Positions 15,756 to 24,471 of a stretch of 64,000 bases of DNA are shown piece after piece (position 1 is the first letter of the stretch; each line of letters starts with the position of its first letter). The DNA lies in contig LVAQ01000006.1 of the NCBI GenBank assembly GCA_001604105.1, positions 124,001-188,000 of the forward strand, in the 5' to 3' direction. The position numbers and the translations under genes are program-made. Origin of the DNA: Clostridiales bacterium Firm_11 (GTDB taxonomy: Bacteria; Bacillota; Clostridia; Christensenellales; Aristaeellaceae). Under the pieces are notes generated by a model, which had not been told where the DNA came from, did not search any database, and saw nothing but the letters and a program-made list of their open reading frames with translations.

Positions 15756-16459
15756 AAAACAAGAAATTCTGGGACTGGGCGCATGATTCGGACGAGCGCG
15801 TCCTCTACTTCAACGGAGAAATCTCCGACGAGACTTGGTGGGACGACAAGGTCACGCCGGGACTCTTTCGTGACGAACTTTTCTCCGGCGAAGGCGACAT
15901 CACCATCTGGCTGAACTCGCCCGGCGGCGATTGCGTGGCGGCTTCTCAGATTTACGCCATGCTGATGGACTATAAGGGCGATGTCACAGTCAAGATTGAC
16001 GGTATCGCGGCTTCGGCGGCAAGTGTTGTGGCGATGGCTGGGACAAAAGTTCTCATGGCTCCCACCGCTCTGATGATGGTGCATAACCCACTGACCGTCG
16101 CCATCGGAGACAGCGAGGAACTGCAAAAAGCGATGGAAATGCTCGCCGAGGTGAAAGAGTCCATCATCAACGCCTACCAAATCAAGACAAATCAGAGCCG
16201 CGCGAAAATCTCCCACTGGATGGACGCCGAAACGTGGATGAACGCCAACAAGGCGATTGAACTCGGTTTCGCGGACGGTATCCTCGAGGATGAGAAGCGT
16301 AAACCGTCGGAAGACGTGACGTTCGCCTTTTCAAGGCGTGCGGTCACAAACTCCCTGCTCGGCAAGGTAATGCCGAAAGTGATACCCAAGCAAACCGAAC
16401 TACAACAAGGCATCCCTTTAGAGTCGCTGGAGAAGCGGCTCTCTTTAATTTCACACTAA
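15752..16459 (+). CDS. ClpP-like prohead maturation protease
   Basis: A 235-residue serine protease of the ClpP/S14 type that processes the capsid during head assembly. The oxyanion strand (LNSPGGD), the catalytic serine in GIAASAAS (about residue 87) and the catalytic histidine in MMVHNP (about residue 110) are all present. GTG 15752 overlaps the portal stop (GTGA), with CGGAGG upstream. It lies directly between portal and capsid, as expected for HK97-type phages. Confidence 0.92.
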   Translation: MKNKKFWDWAHDSDERVLYFNGEISDETWWDDKVTPGLFRDELFSGEGDITIWLNSPGGDCVAASQIYAMLMDYKGDVTVKIDGIAASAASVVAMAGTKVLMAPTALMMVHNPLTVAIGDSEELQKAMEMLAEVKESIINAYQIKTNQSRAKISHWMDAETWMNANKAIELGFADGILEDEKRKPSEDVTFAFSRRAVTNSLLGKVMPKVIPKQTELQQGIPLESLEKRLSLISH

Positions 16460-16478
16460 ATTTATGGAGGTAAAAGCT

Positions 16479-17654
16479 ATGTCTACTATCCTTGAACTGC
16501 GCGAGAAGCGCAACAAACTTTGGAACACCGCCAAGGCGTTCCTGGACAGCAAGCGCGGCGCCGACGGTCTCGTTCCGCCTGAATCCGCGGCCGAGTACGA
16601 CCGAATGGAAACCGAGATGGTCAACCTCGGCAAGGAAATCGAGCGTCTGGAACGCCAGCAAGCCTTCGACCTCGAGCTGGGCAAAGCGACCAGCGAACTC
16701 ATCGTCGGCAAACCTGTCGTTACCGAAAAGCCCAAGACCGGCAGGGCTTCAAATGAGTACCGTGCCGATTTCAAGAATATCCTGCGCGGCAAGCCGATGC
16801 TTCACAACGTCATGCAGGCGGGCGTGGACGCGGATGGCGGTTACCTCGTGCCGGAGGAGTTTGAACGACAGATTATCATGGGGCTTGAGGAAAGCAATGT
16901 CATCCGATCTATCGCGAAGGTCATCACCACGTCGGCGGAGCGTAAGATTCCCCTTGCCTCCACCCACAGCGTGGCGCAGTGGACGCTGGAGAACGGCGCA
17001 TATCAGGAAAGCAATCCGACTTTCGGGCAAATTACGGTGGACGCATACAAGCTGACCGACCTCGTGAAGGTTTCCACAGAGCTTCTGCAGGATTCGATGT
17101 TCGACCTTGAAACCTACATCGCCGGAGAGTTCTCCAGAGCGTTCGGTATCGCCGAGGAACAGGCTTTCTGCGTTGGTACCGGCACGGGTCAACCCACAGG
17201 TATCTTTACCGCAAACGGCGGCCATGTCGGCGTTACGGCGGGCGCGGCGGTGACGGTGGATAACCTTATCGACCTGATTTACAGCCTGAAAGCGCCCTAT
17301 CGCAGGAACGCCAAGTTTCTGATGAAGGACAGCACCATTTCCGCGCTCCGCAAGCTGAAGGATTCAAACGGTGTATATCTCTGGCAGCCTTCCGTACAGG
17401 CGGGGCAGCCCGACCGCTTGCTCGGCTATCCGCTTTACACCAGCCCGTATGTACCCGATGTCGCCGCATCGGCTCTGCCGATTGCCTTTGGCGATTTCTC
17501 CAACTACTGGATTTGCGACCGCCTCGGCAGAACGGTGCAGCGTCTGAACGAACTGTACAGCACCAACGGTCAGGTCGGCTTCATCTGCACCCAGCGTGTG
17601 GACGGCAAAGTTATTCTCGCGGAAGGCATCCAGCTTCTTCAGATGGGTTCCTAA
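16479..17654 (+). CDS. Major capsid protein, HK97 family
   Basis: A 391-residue capsid protein. The first 100 residues are charged and probably coiled coil (the scaffold-like delta domain removed by the protease). The HK97 fold follows from about residue 115 (DADGGYLVPEEFERQI, then SNVIRSIAKVI). ATG 16479 is chosen because GGAGG (16466-16470) precedes it; an in-frame ATG at 16464 overlaps that site. Confidence 0.93.
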   Translation: MSTILELREKRNKLWNTAKAFLDSKRGADGLVPPESAAEYDRMETEMVNLGKEIERLERQQAFDLELGKATSELIVGKPVVTEKPKTGRASNEYRADFKNILRGKPMLHNVMQAGVDADGGYLVPEEFERQIIMGLEESNVIRSIAKVITTSAERKIPLASTHSVAQWTLENGAYQESNPTFGQITVDAYKLTDLVKVSTELLQDSMFDLETYIAGEFSRAFGIAEEQAFCVGTGTGQPTGIFTANGGHVGVTAGAAVTVDNLIDLIYSLKAPYRRNAKFLMKDSTISALRKLKDSNGVYLWQPSVQAGQPDRLLGYPLYTSPYVPDVAASALPIAFGDFSNYWICDRLGRTVQRLNELYSTNGQVGFICTQRVDGKVILAEGIQLLQMGS

Positions 17655-17672
17655 GAACGGAGGTGAGCGGCG

Positions 17673-18020
17673 ATGACGCCAACGGAACTGTTACCCAAGG
17701 TTAAGGAAAACCTTATCTTATCCCATAGCCAAGACGATGAACTGCTCCTGCGGCTCATCGCCGCCGCCGTGAACTATGCCGAAAGCTATCAGCATTTGCC
17801 TGCAGGATACTACTTTGAGCGCAACGCCGAAGACGAAACGGGTGAAGCGTCACGCTTCCCGCCCACCACCGAGCAAGCGGTGATAATGCTCGTATCCAAC
17901 TGGTACGAGTCACGCGACGGCTCGACGGGCGGCTTCTTCGCCGATTCGGTGCAGGCAAGCCAGCAGGTTTGGAATACGGTCAATACGCTATTGCGCCTTG
18001 ACAGGTTGTGGGGTGTGTGA
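17673..18020 (+). CDS. Head-tail connector (gp6-like)
   Basis: A 115-residue all-alpha protein of the HK97 gp6/SPP1 gp15-like adaptor family, which attaches to the portal after packaging. The LLLRLIAAAVNYAESY helix and the AVIMLVSNWYESRD segment are characteristic. ATG 17673 follows CGGAGGTGAG. Position directly after the capsid gene supports the call. Confidence 0.85.
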   Translation: MTPTELLPKVKENLILSHSQDDELLLRLIAAAVNYAESYQHLPAGYYFERNAEDETGEASRFPPTTEQAVIMLVSNWYESRDGSTGGFFADSVQASQQVWNTVNTLLRLDRLWGV

Positions 18021-18022
18021 AC

Positions 18023-18367
18023 ATGGCATATGGCAAGATGAACAGCTTTATCGATATCATCTCGACCGCTCCGACTAAGGACGCTGAGGGTTTTGTCAGC
18101 AAGGGAGACCGCGTTATTTCTTCGGCGCGGGCGTATAAGGAAACCCGCAACACCAGCGCCAGATGGGAGCGCATTATCAGCAACGCCGCGTTTTCGAGTG
18201 TGACGGCGATGTTCCGCTTCCGAAAAATCCCTGGTCTGACCGTGGATACCACGCTGTTCATTAGCGACGCCGACGGGCGTTACAACATCGTCAGCGCGGA
18301 GGACGTGCGCGGGCGCGGGATGTACGTGGAGGTTCTCGCTGAAAAGTTGGAAGGGAGCGTCAAGTGA
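18023..18367 (+). CDS. Head closure / head-tail adaptor protein
   Basis: A 114-residue beta-rich protein of the SPP1 gp16-like stopper family, which seals the connector. It has the RVISSARAYKETRNTS strand and the YNIVSAEDVRGRGMYVEVLA ending seen in such proteins. ATG 18023 is preferred over GTG 18008, because GGGG lies 9 bases before it. It begins two bases after the connector stop. Confidence 0.8.
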   Translation: MAYGKMNSFIDIISTAPTKDAEGFVSKGDRVISSARAYKETRNTSARWERIISNAAFSSVTAMFRFRKIPGLTVDTTLFISDADGRYNIVSAEDVRGRGMYVEVLAEKLEGSVK

Positions 18368-18801
18368 TGGCGAAAACCGAGATAAAAATGCCGGAAGAAT
18401 TCCTCCTAAAACTCTCCCGTCTTGCCGACAAAACAGACGAGATTATCCCCAAGGTTCTGGAGGCGGGTGGCAATATCGTACTGGGCAAAGTCAAAGGCAA
18501 CCTCTCGGCGGCGATTGGCAGGAACATCAAACGCAAAAGCCGCGCCACGGGAGAACTTGCCGGCTCCTTGGGACTGTCTCCCGCAAAACAAAAGCGGGAC
18601 GGTTCCGGCTGGGATATCAAAGTGGGCTTTGCCGAACCCCGCAAAGGAGGCGGCAGCAACGCGAAAATCGCCAACATCTTAGAATACGGAAGGCACGGTC
18701 AACCCGCAAAACCCTTCCTGAAACCGGCGAAGTCGGCAAGCAAGAACGCCGCCATTGACGCGATGAAGCACAAATTTGAGGAGGAGTCGGAGAAGGTATG
18801 A
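18367..18801 (+). CDS. HK97 gp10-like tail completion protein
   Basis: A 144-residue protein of the HK97 gp10 family (neck or tail completion). It shows basic residues in the first half and the IANILEYGRHGQPAKPFLKPA segment that marks the family. ATG 18367 overlaps the previous stop (TGATG). Its stop overlaps the next start, so the connector genes form one tightly coupled translation unit. Confidence 0.82.
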   Translation: MAKTEIKMPEEFLLKLSRLADKTDEIIPKVLEAGGNIVLGKVKGNLSAAIGRNIKRKSRATGELAGSLGLSPAKQKRDGSGWDIKVGFAEPRKGGGSNAKIANILEYGRHGQPAKPFLKPAKSASKNAAIDAMKHKFEEESEKV

Positions 18802-19136
18802 ATATTTTAGCGGAACTGAATACCCTGCTTGCGCCCGTCCTCCCCGTGGAGACGGGCGTTTTCAGCGGCGTACCGCCCAACGAGTATCTTGTCCTCACAC
18901 CGATGACGGACGAATTCATGCTTTTTGGCGACAATATGCCGCTCATCGACGTGTCTGAAGTTCGAATTTCTCTCTTCAGCAAGGGTAATTACCTGCAACG
19001 GAAACGACAGATAACGAGCGCCCTGCTCGGAGCGGAGTTCACTATAACCGACCGCGTCTATCTCGGTTATGAGGACGACACGGGCTACCACCACTACGCC
19101 ATCGACGTGGCGAAACATTATGAAACGGAGGGATAA
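18798..19136 (+). CDS. Tail terminator-like protein
   Basis: A 112-residue protein at the position of the tail terminator/tail-completion gene, between the gp10-like gene and the tail tube. It has a VPPNEYLVLTPMTDEF strand and an EVRISLFSKGNYLQRKRQI segment that fit the small alpha/beta terminator fold. The assignment rests mainly on order. Its start overlaps the previous stop by four bases. Confidence 0.7.
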   Translation: MNILAELNTLLAPVLPVETGVFSGVPPNEYLVLTPMTDEFMLFGDNMPLIDVSEVRISLFSKGNYLQRKRQITSALLGAEFTITDRVYLGYEDDTGYHHYAIDVAKHYETEG

Positions 19137-19139
19137 ACC

Positions 19140-19730
19140 ATGGCGACAATCGGTTTAGATAAATTGTATTACGCAAAAATCACCGAGAGCGAGGACGGCG
19201 AGGAGACCTACGCTCCGCCTGTGCAACTGGCGAAGGCGATCAAGGCGGATCTGTCCATCGAACTGGCGGAGGCGGTGCTTTACGCCGACGACGGCGCAGC
19301 GGAGGTGATTAAAGACTTCAAGTCCGGCACGCTTTCCTTGGGTGTGGACGATATCGGCGTGACCGCCGCGCAGGATTTGACAGGCGCGGTCACGGACGAC
19401 AACGGCGTGTTGATCTCAGCCAGCGAAAACGCGGGCGCGCCTGTAGCCGTTGGCTTTCGCGCCATGAAGCCGGGCGGCAAATACCGCTACTTCTGGTTGT
19501 ACAAGGTCAAGTTCGGCGTTCCCGCCACCAATCTGCAGACTAAGGGCGATTCCATTACCTTTTCCACACCCACCATCGAGGGCACAGTGATGCGCCGCAT
19601 CAAAGTGGACGGTATGGACAAGCATCCGTGGAAAGCGGAGGTCACCGAAGGCGGCGCGGGTGTTTCTTCCAATACAATCAGCGGTTGGTTCACTCAAGTG
19701 TATGAGCCGGTTTATACCTCGGAGGGTTAG
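19140..19730 (+). CDS. Major tail protein, phi13-type
   Basis: A 196-residue tail tube subunit. It begins MATIGLDKLYYAKI and carries the AIKADLSIELAEAVLYADDG region typical of phi13-family tube proteins. It forms the stacked hexamers of the non-contractile tail. ATG 19140 follows CGGAGGG. The following gene is the tail assembly chaperone, as expected. Confidence 0.9.
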   Translation: MATIGLDKLYYAKITESEDGEETYAPPVQLAKAIKADLSIELAEAVLYADDGAAEVIKDFKSGTLSLGVDDIGVTAAQDLTGAVTDDNGVLISASENAGAPVAVGFRAMKPGGKYRYFWLYKVKFGVPATNLQTKGDSITFSTPTIEGTVMRRIKVDGMDKHPWKAEVTEGGAGVSSNTISGWFTQVYEPVYTSEG

Positions 19731-19734
19731 GAGA

Positions 19735-20130
19735 ATGGAAATGAATAACGAACGAAGCTCCGTCGTCAACATCGGCGGTACGGAATATGAACTCATCCTG
19801 ACCACCAAGGCCACCAAAGCCATCGCCGGGCGGTATGGCGGGCTGGAGAACTTGGGCGAGAAGCTGATGAAGGCCGAGAACTTTGAAATGGCGCTTGAGG
19901 AAATCGTATGGCTGATTACCCTCTTGGCCAACCAGTCCATCCTTATCCATAACCTCAAGCACAGGGACACGCCCAAAGACCTGCTCACAGAAGACGAGGT
20001 GGAACTGTTCACCACGCCGCTGGATTTAGCGGATTACAAGACCGCCATTACCGATGCGATGTTCAAGGGCACGAAGCGCAATGTTGAAAGCGAGGACATG
20101 CCAGCGTCAAAAAACGGGAAAGCCGGATAA
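19735..20130 (+). CDS. Tail assembly chaperone gpG-like
   Basis: A 131-residue helical protein (ELILTTKATKAIAGRYGGLE core) that binds the tape measure protein during tail assembly. Two starts are possible: ATG 19735 behind GGAGGG, or ATG 19741 behind AGGAG. It ends with the heptamer A AAA AAC (20109-20115), 13 bases before its TAA, at which a -1 shift would add the 67-residue extension described separately. Order between tube and tape measure fits gpG. Confidence 0.85.
   Translation: MEMNNERSSVVNIGGTEYELILTTKATKAIAGRYGGLENLGEKLMKAENFEMALEEIVWLITLLANQSILIHNLKHRDTPKDLLTEDEVELFTTPLDLADYKTAITDAMFKGTKRNVESEDMPASKNGKAG
20109..20115 (+). promoter_or_regulatory. Programmed -1 frameshift slippery site A AAA AAC
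   Basis: In the gpG frame the bases read TCA AAA AAC, a classical X XXY YYZ heptamer. A -1 slip here leaves the gpG frame 5 codons before its stop and enters the frame that runs to 20318. The pairing of chaperone G and GT by such slips is known in lambda and many siphophages. Confidence 0.85.
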
Positions 20131-20318
20131 ACGACGATGAGTTGTTTACCCGGCTTTACTATTACGGCACGGTTCAGATGGGTATGCGCGCGGAAGATTT
20201 CTGGTTCATGCCCATCGGATTATTTCTTGATCTGTGGGCCTGCCATAAGCAGCTCCTCGGTATGGAAAAGCCCAAACGGAATCGGACGATTGATGATGTC
20301 ATTCCGCTGGATATTTGA
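20115..20318 (+). CDS. Tail chaperone T extension (made only by -1 frameshift)
   Basis: A 67-codon frame with no start of its own that continues gpG after the slip at 20109-20115, giving a fusion of about 194 residues. It contains INDDELFTRLYYYG and AEDFWFMPIGLFLDLWACHK, which match the T domain of phage tail chaperones that recruits the tube protein. The stop is TGA 20316-20318. It is easily missed because it is too short and lacks an ATG. Confidence 0.85.
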   Translation, partial: RESRINDDELFTRLYYYGTVQMGMRAEDFWFMPIGLFLDLWACHKQLLGMEKPKRNRTIDDVIPLDI

Positions 20319-20434
20319 GAGTCATCCGACTGAACACAGTCGCTTATGCGTAGATATCTCTCGACCCTATACGAAAATTACTAAAAATACCCTGATGTTC
20401 AATATGCCATGAAAGATTTCCACTGCTTGCTGCG

Positions 20435-20477
20435 TTTACTTTCGTGCTCTTATCGAGTATAATAAGAGCACGAAAGT
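20435..20477 (+). promoter_or_regulatory. abiE promoter inside a perfect 16-bp inverted repeat
   Basis: ACTTTCGTGCTCTTAT (20438-20453) is mirrored exactly by ATAAGAGCACGAAAGT (20462-20477). A promoter overlaps it: TTTACT (20435-20440), 17-base spacer, TATAAT (20458-20463). AbiEi-type antitoxins are known to repress their own promoter by binding inverted repeats; this arrangement would block polymerase directly. Confidence 0.8.
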
Positions 20478-20489
20478 TAGGTGATGCTG

Positions 20490-21083
20490 ATGAGTAAGTT
20501 TGAAAGCTTGGATTCTTTGGTACATGAAAACAACGGCTATTTGAAAACATCAGAAGCGGTTGCGTTAGGAGTTTCCAAGCCTTATATCAGTGAGTATATT
20601 CGTGCACATGGATTGGAACGCGTTGCGCATGGCCTTTACATGACACAGGACGCATGGGATGATGGCATGTATGTTATCCAGACGCGGTATCCCGCGGCTG
20701 TCTTCTCCCATGAAACAGCGTTGTATTTGCACAGCCTCGCGGATCGTGAGCCTACTCCGTATTCTATCACACTCAAGGCCGGAGCGAACGCGGCAAGGTT
20801 AACCAGTCAAGGCGTGAAAGTATATAAGGTCAAAGAGGTCTTATTCCATAAAGGGATCACACAGGCACGTTCCCCGGCTGGTCACATGCTGAGGGTCTAT
20901 AACCTTGAACGAACGATCTGCGATTTGATTCGCAGCAGAAACAATATTGAAACGCAGGAGCTATTGTCAGCTATCAGGGAATATGCGCGATCAAAAGAAA
21001 AAAACATTCCCTTGCTGATGCGCTATGCACAAGCTTTCTCCGTAGAGAAGTTGATTCGGCAGTATTTGGAGGTGCTTCTTTGA
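20490..21083 (+). CDS. abiEi: AbiEi-type antitoxin / autorepressor
   Basis: A 197-residue antitoxin of the AbiE type IV toxin-antitoxin system. The first 55 residues form a winged helix-turn-helix (GYLKTSEAVALGVSKPYISE), followed by the FSHETALYLHSL segment and a helical C-terminal domain typical of the family. ATG 20490 is set by AGGTG at 6-base spacing; GTG 20481 and ATG 20484 lie inside the ribosome site. It is coupled to the toxin gene (TGATG). Codon use and lower GC than flanking tail genes suggest separate acquisition. Confidence 0.9.
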   Translation: MSKFESLDSLVHENNGYLKTSEAVALGVSKPYISEYIRAHGLERVAHGLYMTQDAWDDGMYVIQTRYPAAVFSHETALYLHSLADREPTPYSITLKAGANAARLTSQGVKVYKVKEVLFHKGITQARSPAGHMLRVYNLERTICDLIRSRNNIETQELLSAIREYARSKEKNIPLLMRYAQAFSVEKLIRQYLEVLL

Positions 21084-21928
21084 TGATTCGTACATCACGG
21101 CAGTTGAAGGCGCTGGTTCGCAACATGTCAAAGGGCGACAGCAACAAAGCGCTTGTTATCATTCGAAACTATGCCATGGAACGTTTCTTGGAGCGCTTGT
21201 CCCTGTCTCCATACCGAGACAACCTAATCTTGAAAGGGGGGATTTTGGTATCCGCCATGGTCGGATTGGACAACCGTTCTACGCTTGATATTGATGCGAC
21301 TATTAAAGGCCTGCCCCTTTCCGTGGAAAGTGCTAAAAGGATTGTAGAAAATATCGTATCCATACCAATCGATGACGGTATGGTCTTTTCTATAACAGAT
21401 GCCGACACCATCATGAGTGATGCGGACTATGCTGGTGTGCGGATTCAGTTGAATACGACGTTGGAGAAGATGCAGACCCCATTGAAAATCGATTTCTCTA
21501 CCGGGGACGTGATAACGCCGCGCGAAGTAGCGTATTCGTTCAAATTGATGTTCGAGGATCGTAAATTGACCGTGTTGGCATACAATTTGGAAACGATACT
21601 GGCTGAAAAGCTTGAAACGCTGCTTTCCAGGAGTACGGCGAATACGCGAATGAGAGACTTCTATGACCTTTATGCCTTGGAAGAATCGCAATCTCACAAT
21701 ATAGACCCCACGTTATTGCGCACTGCCTTTGTAAAAACATGTGAGCAGCGTGGTACGATAGCGATTGTTAACGACGCGCCTATGATTTTAGATGAAGTTC
21801 AGAACAGTCCGGTATTGATGTCTTTATGGAAGGATTATCAGCGGAAATTTGATTACGCCACCGACATAAGCTGGGATAGGGTTATGGAGTCCGTTCGAAG
21901 GTTTTCCTTCGTTGTTCCAAGCACTTAA
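21083..21928 (+). CDS. abiEii: AbiEii-type nucleotidyltransferase toxin
   Basis: A 281-residue toxin of the AbiEii/DUF1814 family, a pol-beta-like nucleotidyltransferase. The NLILKGGILVSAM segment (around residue 50) and the RSTLDIDATI motif with its paired aspartates are the expected active-site parts, followed by AEKLETLLSR and the RMRDFYDLY motif. The family aborts phage growth by transferring nucleotides to host targets (tRNA in studied cases). It starts at ATG 21083 overlapping the antitoxin stop, with GGAGGTG upstream. The pair interrupts the tail operon. Confidence 0.9.
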   Translation: MIRTSRQLKALVRNMSKGDSNKALVIIRNYAMERFLERLSLSPYRDNLILKGGILVSAMVGLDNRSTLDIDATIKGLPLSVESAKRIVENIVSIPIDDGMVFSITDADTIMSDADYAGVRIQLNTTLEKMQTPLKIDFSTGDVITPREVAYSFKLMFEDRKLTVLAYNLETILAEKLETLLSRSTANTRMRDFYDLYALEESQSHNIDPTLLRTAFVKTCEQRGTIAIVNDAPMILDEVQNSPVLMSLWKDYQRKFDYATDISWDRVMESVRRFSFVVPST

Positions 21929-21960
21929 GCAGATTCATCAATAGGAGATTTTCGTTTCAA

Positions 21961-21985
21961 ACGTCCTTCATGGGGCGTCTTTTTA
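21961..21985 (+). terminator. Possible terminator after abiE
   Basis: A weak stem ACGTCC-ttcat-GGGGCGT with a bulge, followed by CTTTTTAT, lies between the toxin gene and the tape measure gene. It could end abiE transcripts or attenuate the tail operon. The stem is imperfect. Confidence 0.45.
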
Positions 21986-22015
21986 TATTCGTTTTTTGTA
22001 AGGAGGTGGGACTAC

Positions 22016-24460
22016 ATGGCGGACAATTTCGGCTTGAAAATCGGCGTTGAAGGCGAGCGCGAGTTCAAGAAAGCGCTTTCGGACATAAACCAGAGCTTCA
22101 AGGTGCTGGGCAGCGAGATGCAACTGGTCACATCCCAGTTTGACAAGAACGACAAGTCCGTCAGCGCTCTCTCCGCGCGGAACGCCGTCCTCAACAAAGA
22201 GATCGACTCCCAAAAAGAAAAGATTGTCACCCTCAAAGCCGCGCTGGATAACGCGGCTTCTTCTTTCGGAGAAAACGACCGCCGCACGCAAAACTGGCAG
22301 ATTCAGCTGAACAAGGCACAGGCCGAACTCAACGGCATGGAACGTGAACTGGAGGAATCCACGGAGGACGCGGACGACCTGGGCGATGAACTCATCGAAT
22401 CGGGCAAGAGCGCCGAGGACGCGGGCGGCAGGTTTGAAAAACTGGGAGGCATTCTCAAAGGAATCGGCGCGGCCATGGGCGCTGTCGTCGTCGCCGCGGG
22501 TGCCGCCGCCATCAAGCTGGGCAAAGAGGTTGTGCAACAGTTTGGCGAATTGGAACAGAATCTGGGCGGTTCGGAAGCGGTCTTTCAGGAATACGCCGGC
22601 CACATGCAGAAAATCGGCGAGGATGCCTACAAGAACATGGGCGTTTCGCAATCGCAGTATCTGGCGACAGCCAATAAAATGGGCGCGCTGTTCCAAGGAT
22701 CGGGGCTGGACGTGCAACGTTCGGCGGAACTGAGCGAGAAGGCCATGCAGCGGGCGGCGGATATGGCATCCGTCATGGGCATCGACATGCAGATGGCGCT
22801 GGATTCCGTGGCGGGCGCGGCAAAGGGCAACTTCACCATGATGGACAACCTGGGCGTCAGCATGAACGCCACCTCTATCCAGGCCTACGCCGCCGCAAAG
22901 GGGCTGGATTTCGTGTGGGCATCGGCTTCGGGCGCGCAAAAAGCGGAAGTCGCCATGCAGATGTTTTTTGAGAATACCGAACAGTACGCAGGCAATTTCG
23001 CGCGGGAATCCACCGAAACGGTAACAGGTTCACTGGGATTATTGCAAGCCGCTTTGAGTTCGTTTACGGCCGGGCTTGGTAACGCCGGCGCCGACATGAC
23101 GAATCTTACGGGAAACCTCGTGGAAGCGTTCCAAGCCGTCGTGTCCAATATCGTACCTGTGCTGGAGAACATCGTGGCCGCGCTGCCTCCGGCCATCGGG
23201 GCGATTCTGTCCGCCATTGGGGATATGCTCCCGCTGCTCTTGGAAACGGTGACGGGACTGTTCTCGCAGGTGCTGGAAACCATCTTGAACTTACTGCCGG
23301 AGCTGATTCCCGCCGCCGTGGCCGCGGTCATGACCATCGTCGGGACAATCATCGACAATCTGCCGCTGCTCATCAACGCGGCGGTGCAATTGGTGGCGAC
23401 CTTGGTGTCCGGTATCGGCGAAGCGCTGCCGCAGTTAATTCCGGCGGCAGTTCAAGCCGTCGTCGCCATTGTACAAGGGATCGTTGAAAGCCTGCCTATG
23501 CTGCTGGACGCGGCGCTGCAAATCATCCTCGGTCTGGTGAATGGGCTGCTCATTGCCTTGCCGGAACTCATTGCGGCATTGCCCGCCATCATCCTGGCGA
23601 TTGTGGACTTCATCATTGGCGCCATTCCGCAGATCATCGACGCGGGCGTCAAACTGCTTACCTCACTGATTACGGCGCTGCCGACCATCATTACAACGGT
23701 GGTCGCCGCCATCCCGAAAATCATCAGCAACATCATCAGCGCGGTGATCGGGGCGATCCCTCAAATCATTGAAGCGGGCGTCAAACTGCTGGTATCCCTG
23801 ATCCAGGCCTTGCCACAAATTATCACCACCATCGTGGCGGCCATCCCGCAAATCGTCTCCGGACTGGTGGAGGCTATCGTTGGAAACATCGACAAGATCG
23901 TCACGGCGGGCGTTCAGCTGCTGGTCGCGTTGGTGCAAAACCTGCCGGCCATCATTGCAGAAGTGGTCAAGGCGATTCCGCAAATCATCACCAGCATCGT
24001 GGAAGCGATCAGCGGGTTGGCGTGGAAGCTGGTGGAAGCGGGCGGCAACCTCATCAAGGGACTGTGGCAGGGTATCTCAGATGCGGGCGCGTGGCTGCGC
24101 GATAAAATCTCCGGGTTCTTCGGCGGCGTAGTGGACAGCATCAAGAACTTCTTCGGCATTCATAGCCCCTCCACGCTCTTCGCCGGGCTTGGTGAGAACA
24201 TGGCGCAGGGCTTGGGGCTTGGTTTTGGAGACCAGATGAACCAAGTGGCGAAGGATATGCAAAACGCCATCCCCACCGACTTTGGGTTGGATGCCCAGAT
24301 GAACCTTGACGGCACGGCGACCGGACGCGCGGGGCTTTCCGGTGCGCCCGGTACAACCATCCACCAAACCATATCGGTCGTGACGCCCAAGGCGCTATCT
24401 GAAAAGGAACTAACGCGGGAATTCCGCAACCTGTCGCGCAAGCTGGCGATGGAATATTAA
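22016..24460 (+). CDS. Tail tape measure protein
   Basis: An 814-residue protein that sets tail length. Residues 1-130 are charged and coiled-coil; residues 140-360 hold an ELEQNLGGSEAVFQEYA segment common in tape measures of Bacillota. Residues 365-690 are a long hydrophobic stretch of degenerate repeats (ALPxII..., IxAGVKLL units), likely membrane-active during DNA entry. The end has FFGIHSPST, a frequent tape measure motif. ATG 22016 follows AAGGAGGTGGG. At about 2.4 kb it predicts a tail of roughly 120 nm by the usual residue-to-length scaling. Confidence 0.93.
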   Translation: MADNFGLKIGVEGEREFKKALSDINQSFKVLGSEMQLVTSQFDKNDKSVSALSARNAVLNKEIDSQKEKIVTLKAALDNAASSFGENDRRTQNWQIQLNKAQAELNGMERELEESTEDADDLGDELIESGKSAEDAGGRFEKLGGILKGIGAAMGAVVVAAGAAAIKLGKEVVQQFGELEQNLGGSEAVFQEYAGHMQKIGEDAYKNMGVSQSQYLATANKMGALFQGSGLDVQRSAELSEKAMQRAADMASVMGIDMQMALDSVAGAAKGNFTMMDNLGVSMNATSIQAYAAAKGLDFVWASASGAQKAEVAMQMFFENTEQYAGNFARESTETVTGSLGLLQAALSSFTAGLGNAGADMTNLTGNLVEAFQAVVSNIVPVLENIVAALPPAIGAILSAIGDMLPLLLETVTGLFSQVLETILNLLPELIPAAVAAVMTIVGTIIDNLPLLINAAVQLVATLVSGIGEALPQLIPAAVQAVVAIVQGIVESLPMLLDAALQIILGLVNGLLIALPELIAALPAIILAIVDFIIGAIPQIIDAGVKLLTSLITALPTIITTVVAAIPKIISNIISAVIGAIPQIIEAGVKLLVSLIQALPQIITTIVAAIPQIVSGLVEAIVGNIDKIVTAGVQLLVALVQNLPAIIAEVVKAIPQIITSIVEAISGLAWKLVEAGGNLIKGLWQGISDAGAWLRDKISGFFGGVVDSIKNFFGIHSPSTLFAGLGENMAQGLGLGFGDQMNQVAKDMQNAIPTDFGLDAQMNLDGTATGRAGLSGAPGTTIHQTISVVTPKALSEKELTREFRNLSRKLAMEY

Positions 24461-24471
24461 GGGGGAATGAA

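Noticed and set aside
20137..20412. Plus-strand frame of 91 codons after gpG
   Set aside because: It is a different frame from the T extension, runs into the abiE promoter region and has no ribosome site.
21983..22939. Minus-strand open frame of 318 codons opposite the tape measure gene
   Set aside because: Rich in Arg, His and Leu as expected from reversed GC-rich codons; no family match.
23550..24020. Repeats in the tape measure gene as a CRISPR or tandem array
   Set aside because: The similarity is at protein level, without regular spacers; it is coding repeat.
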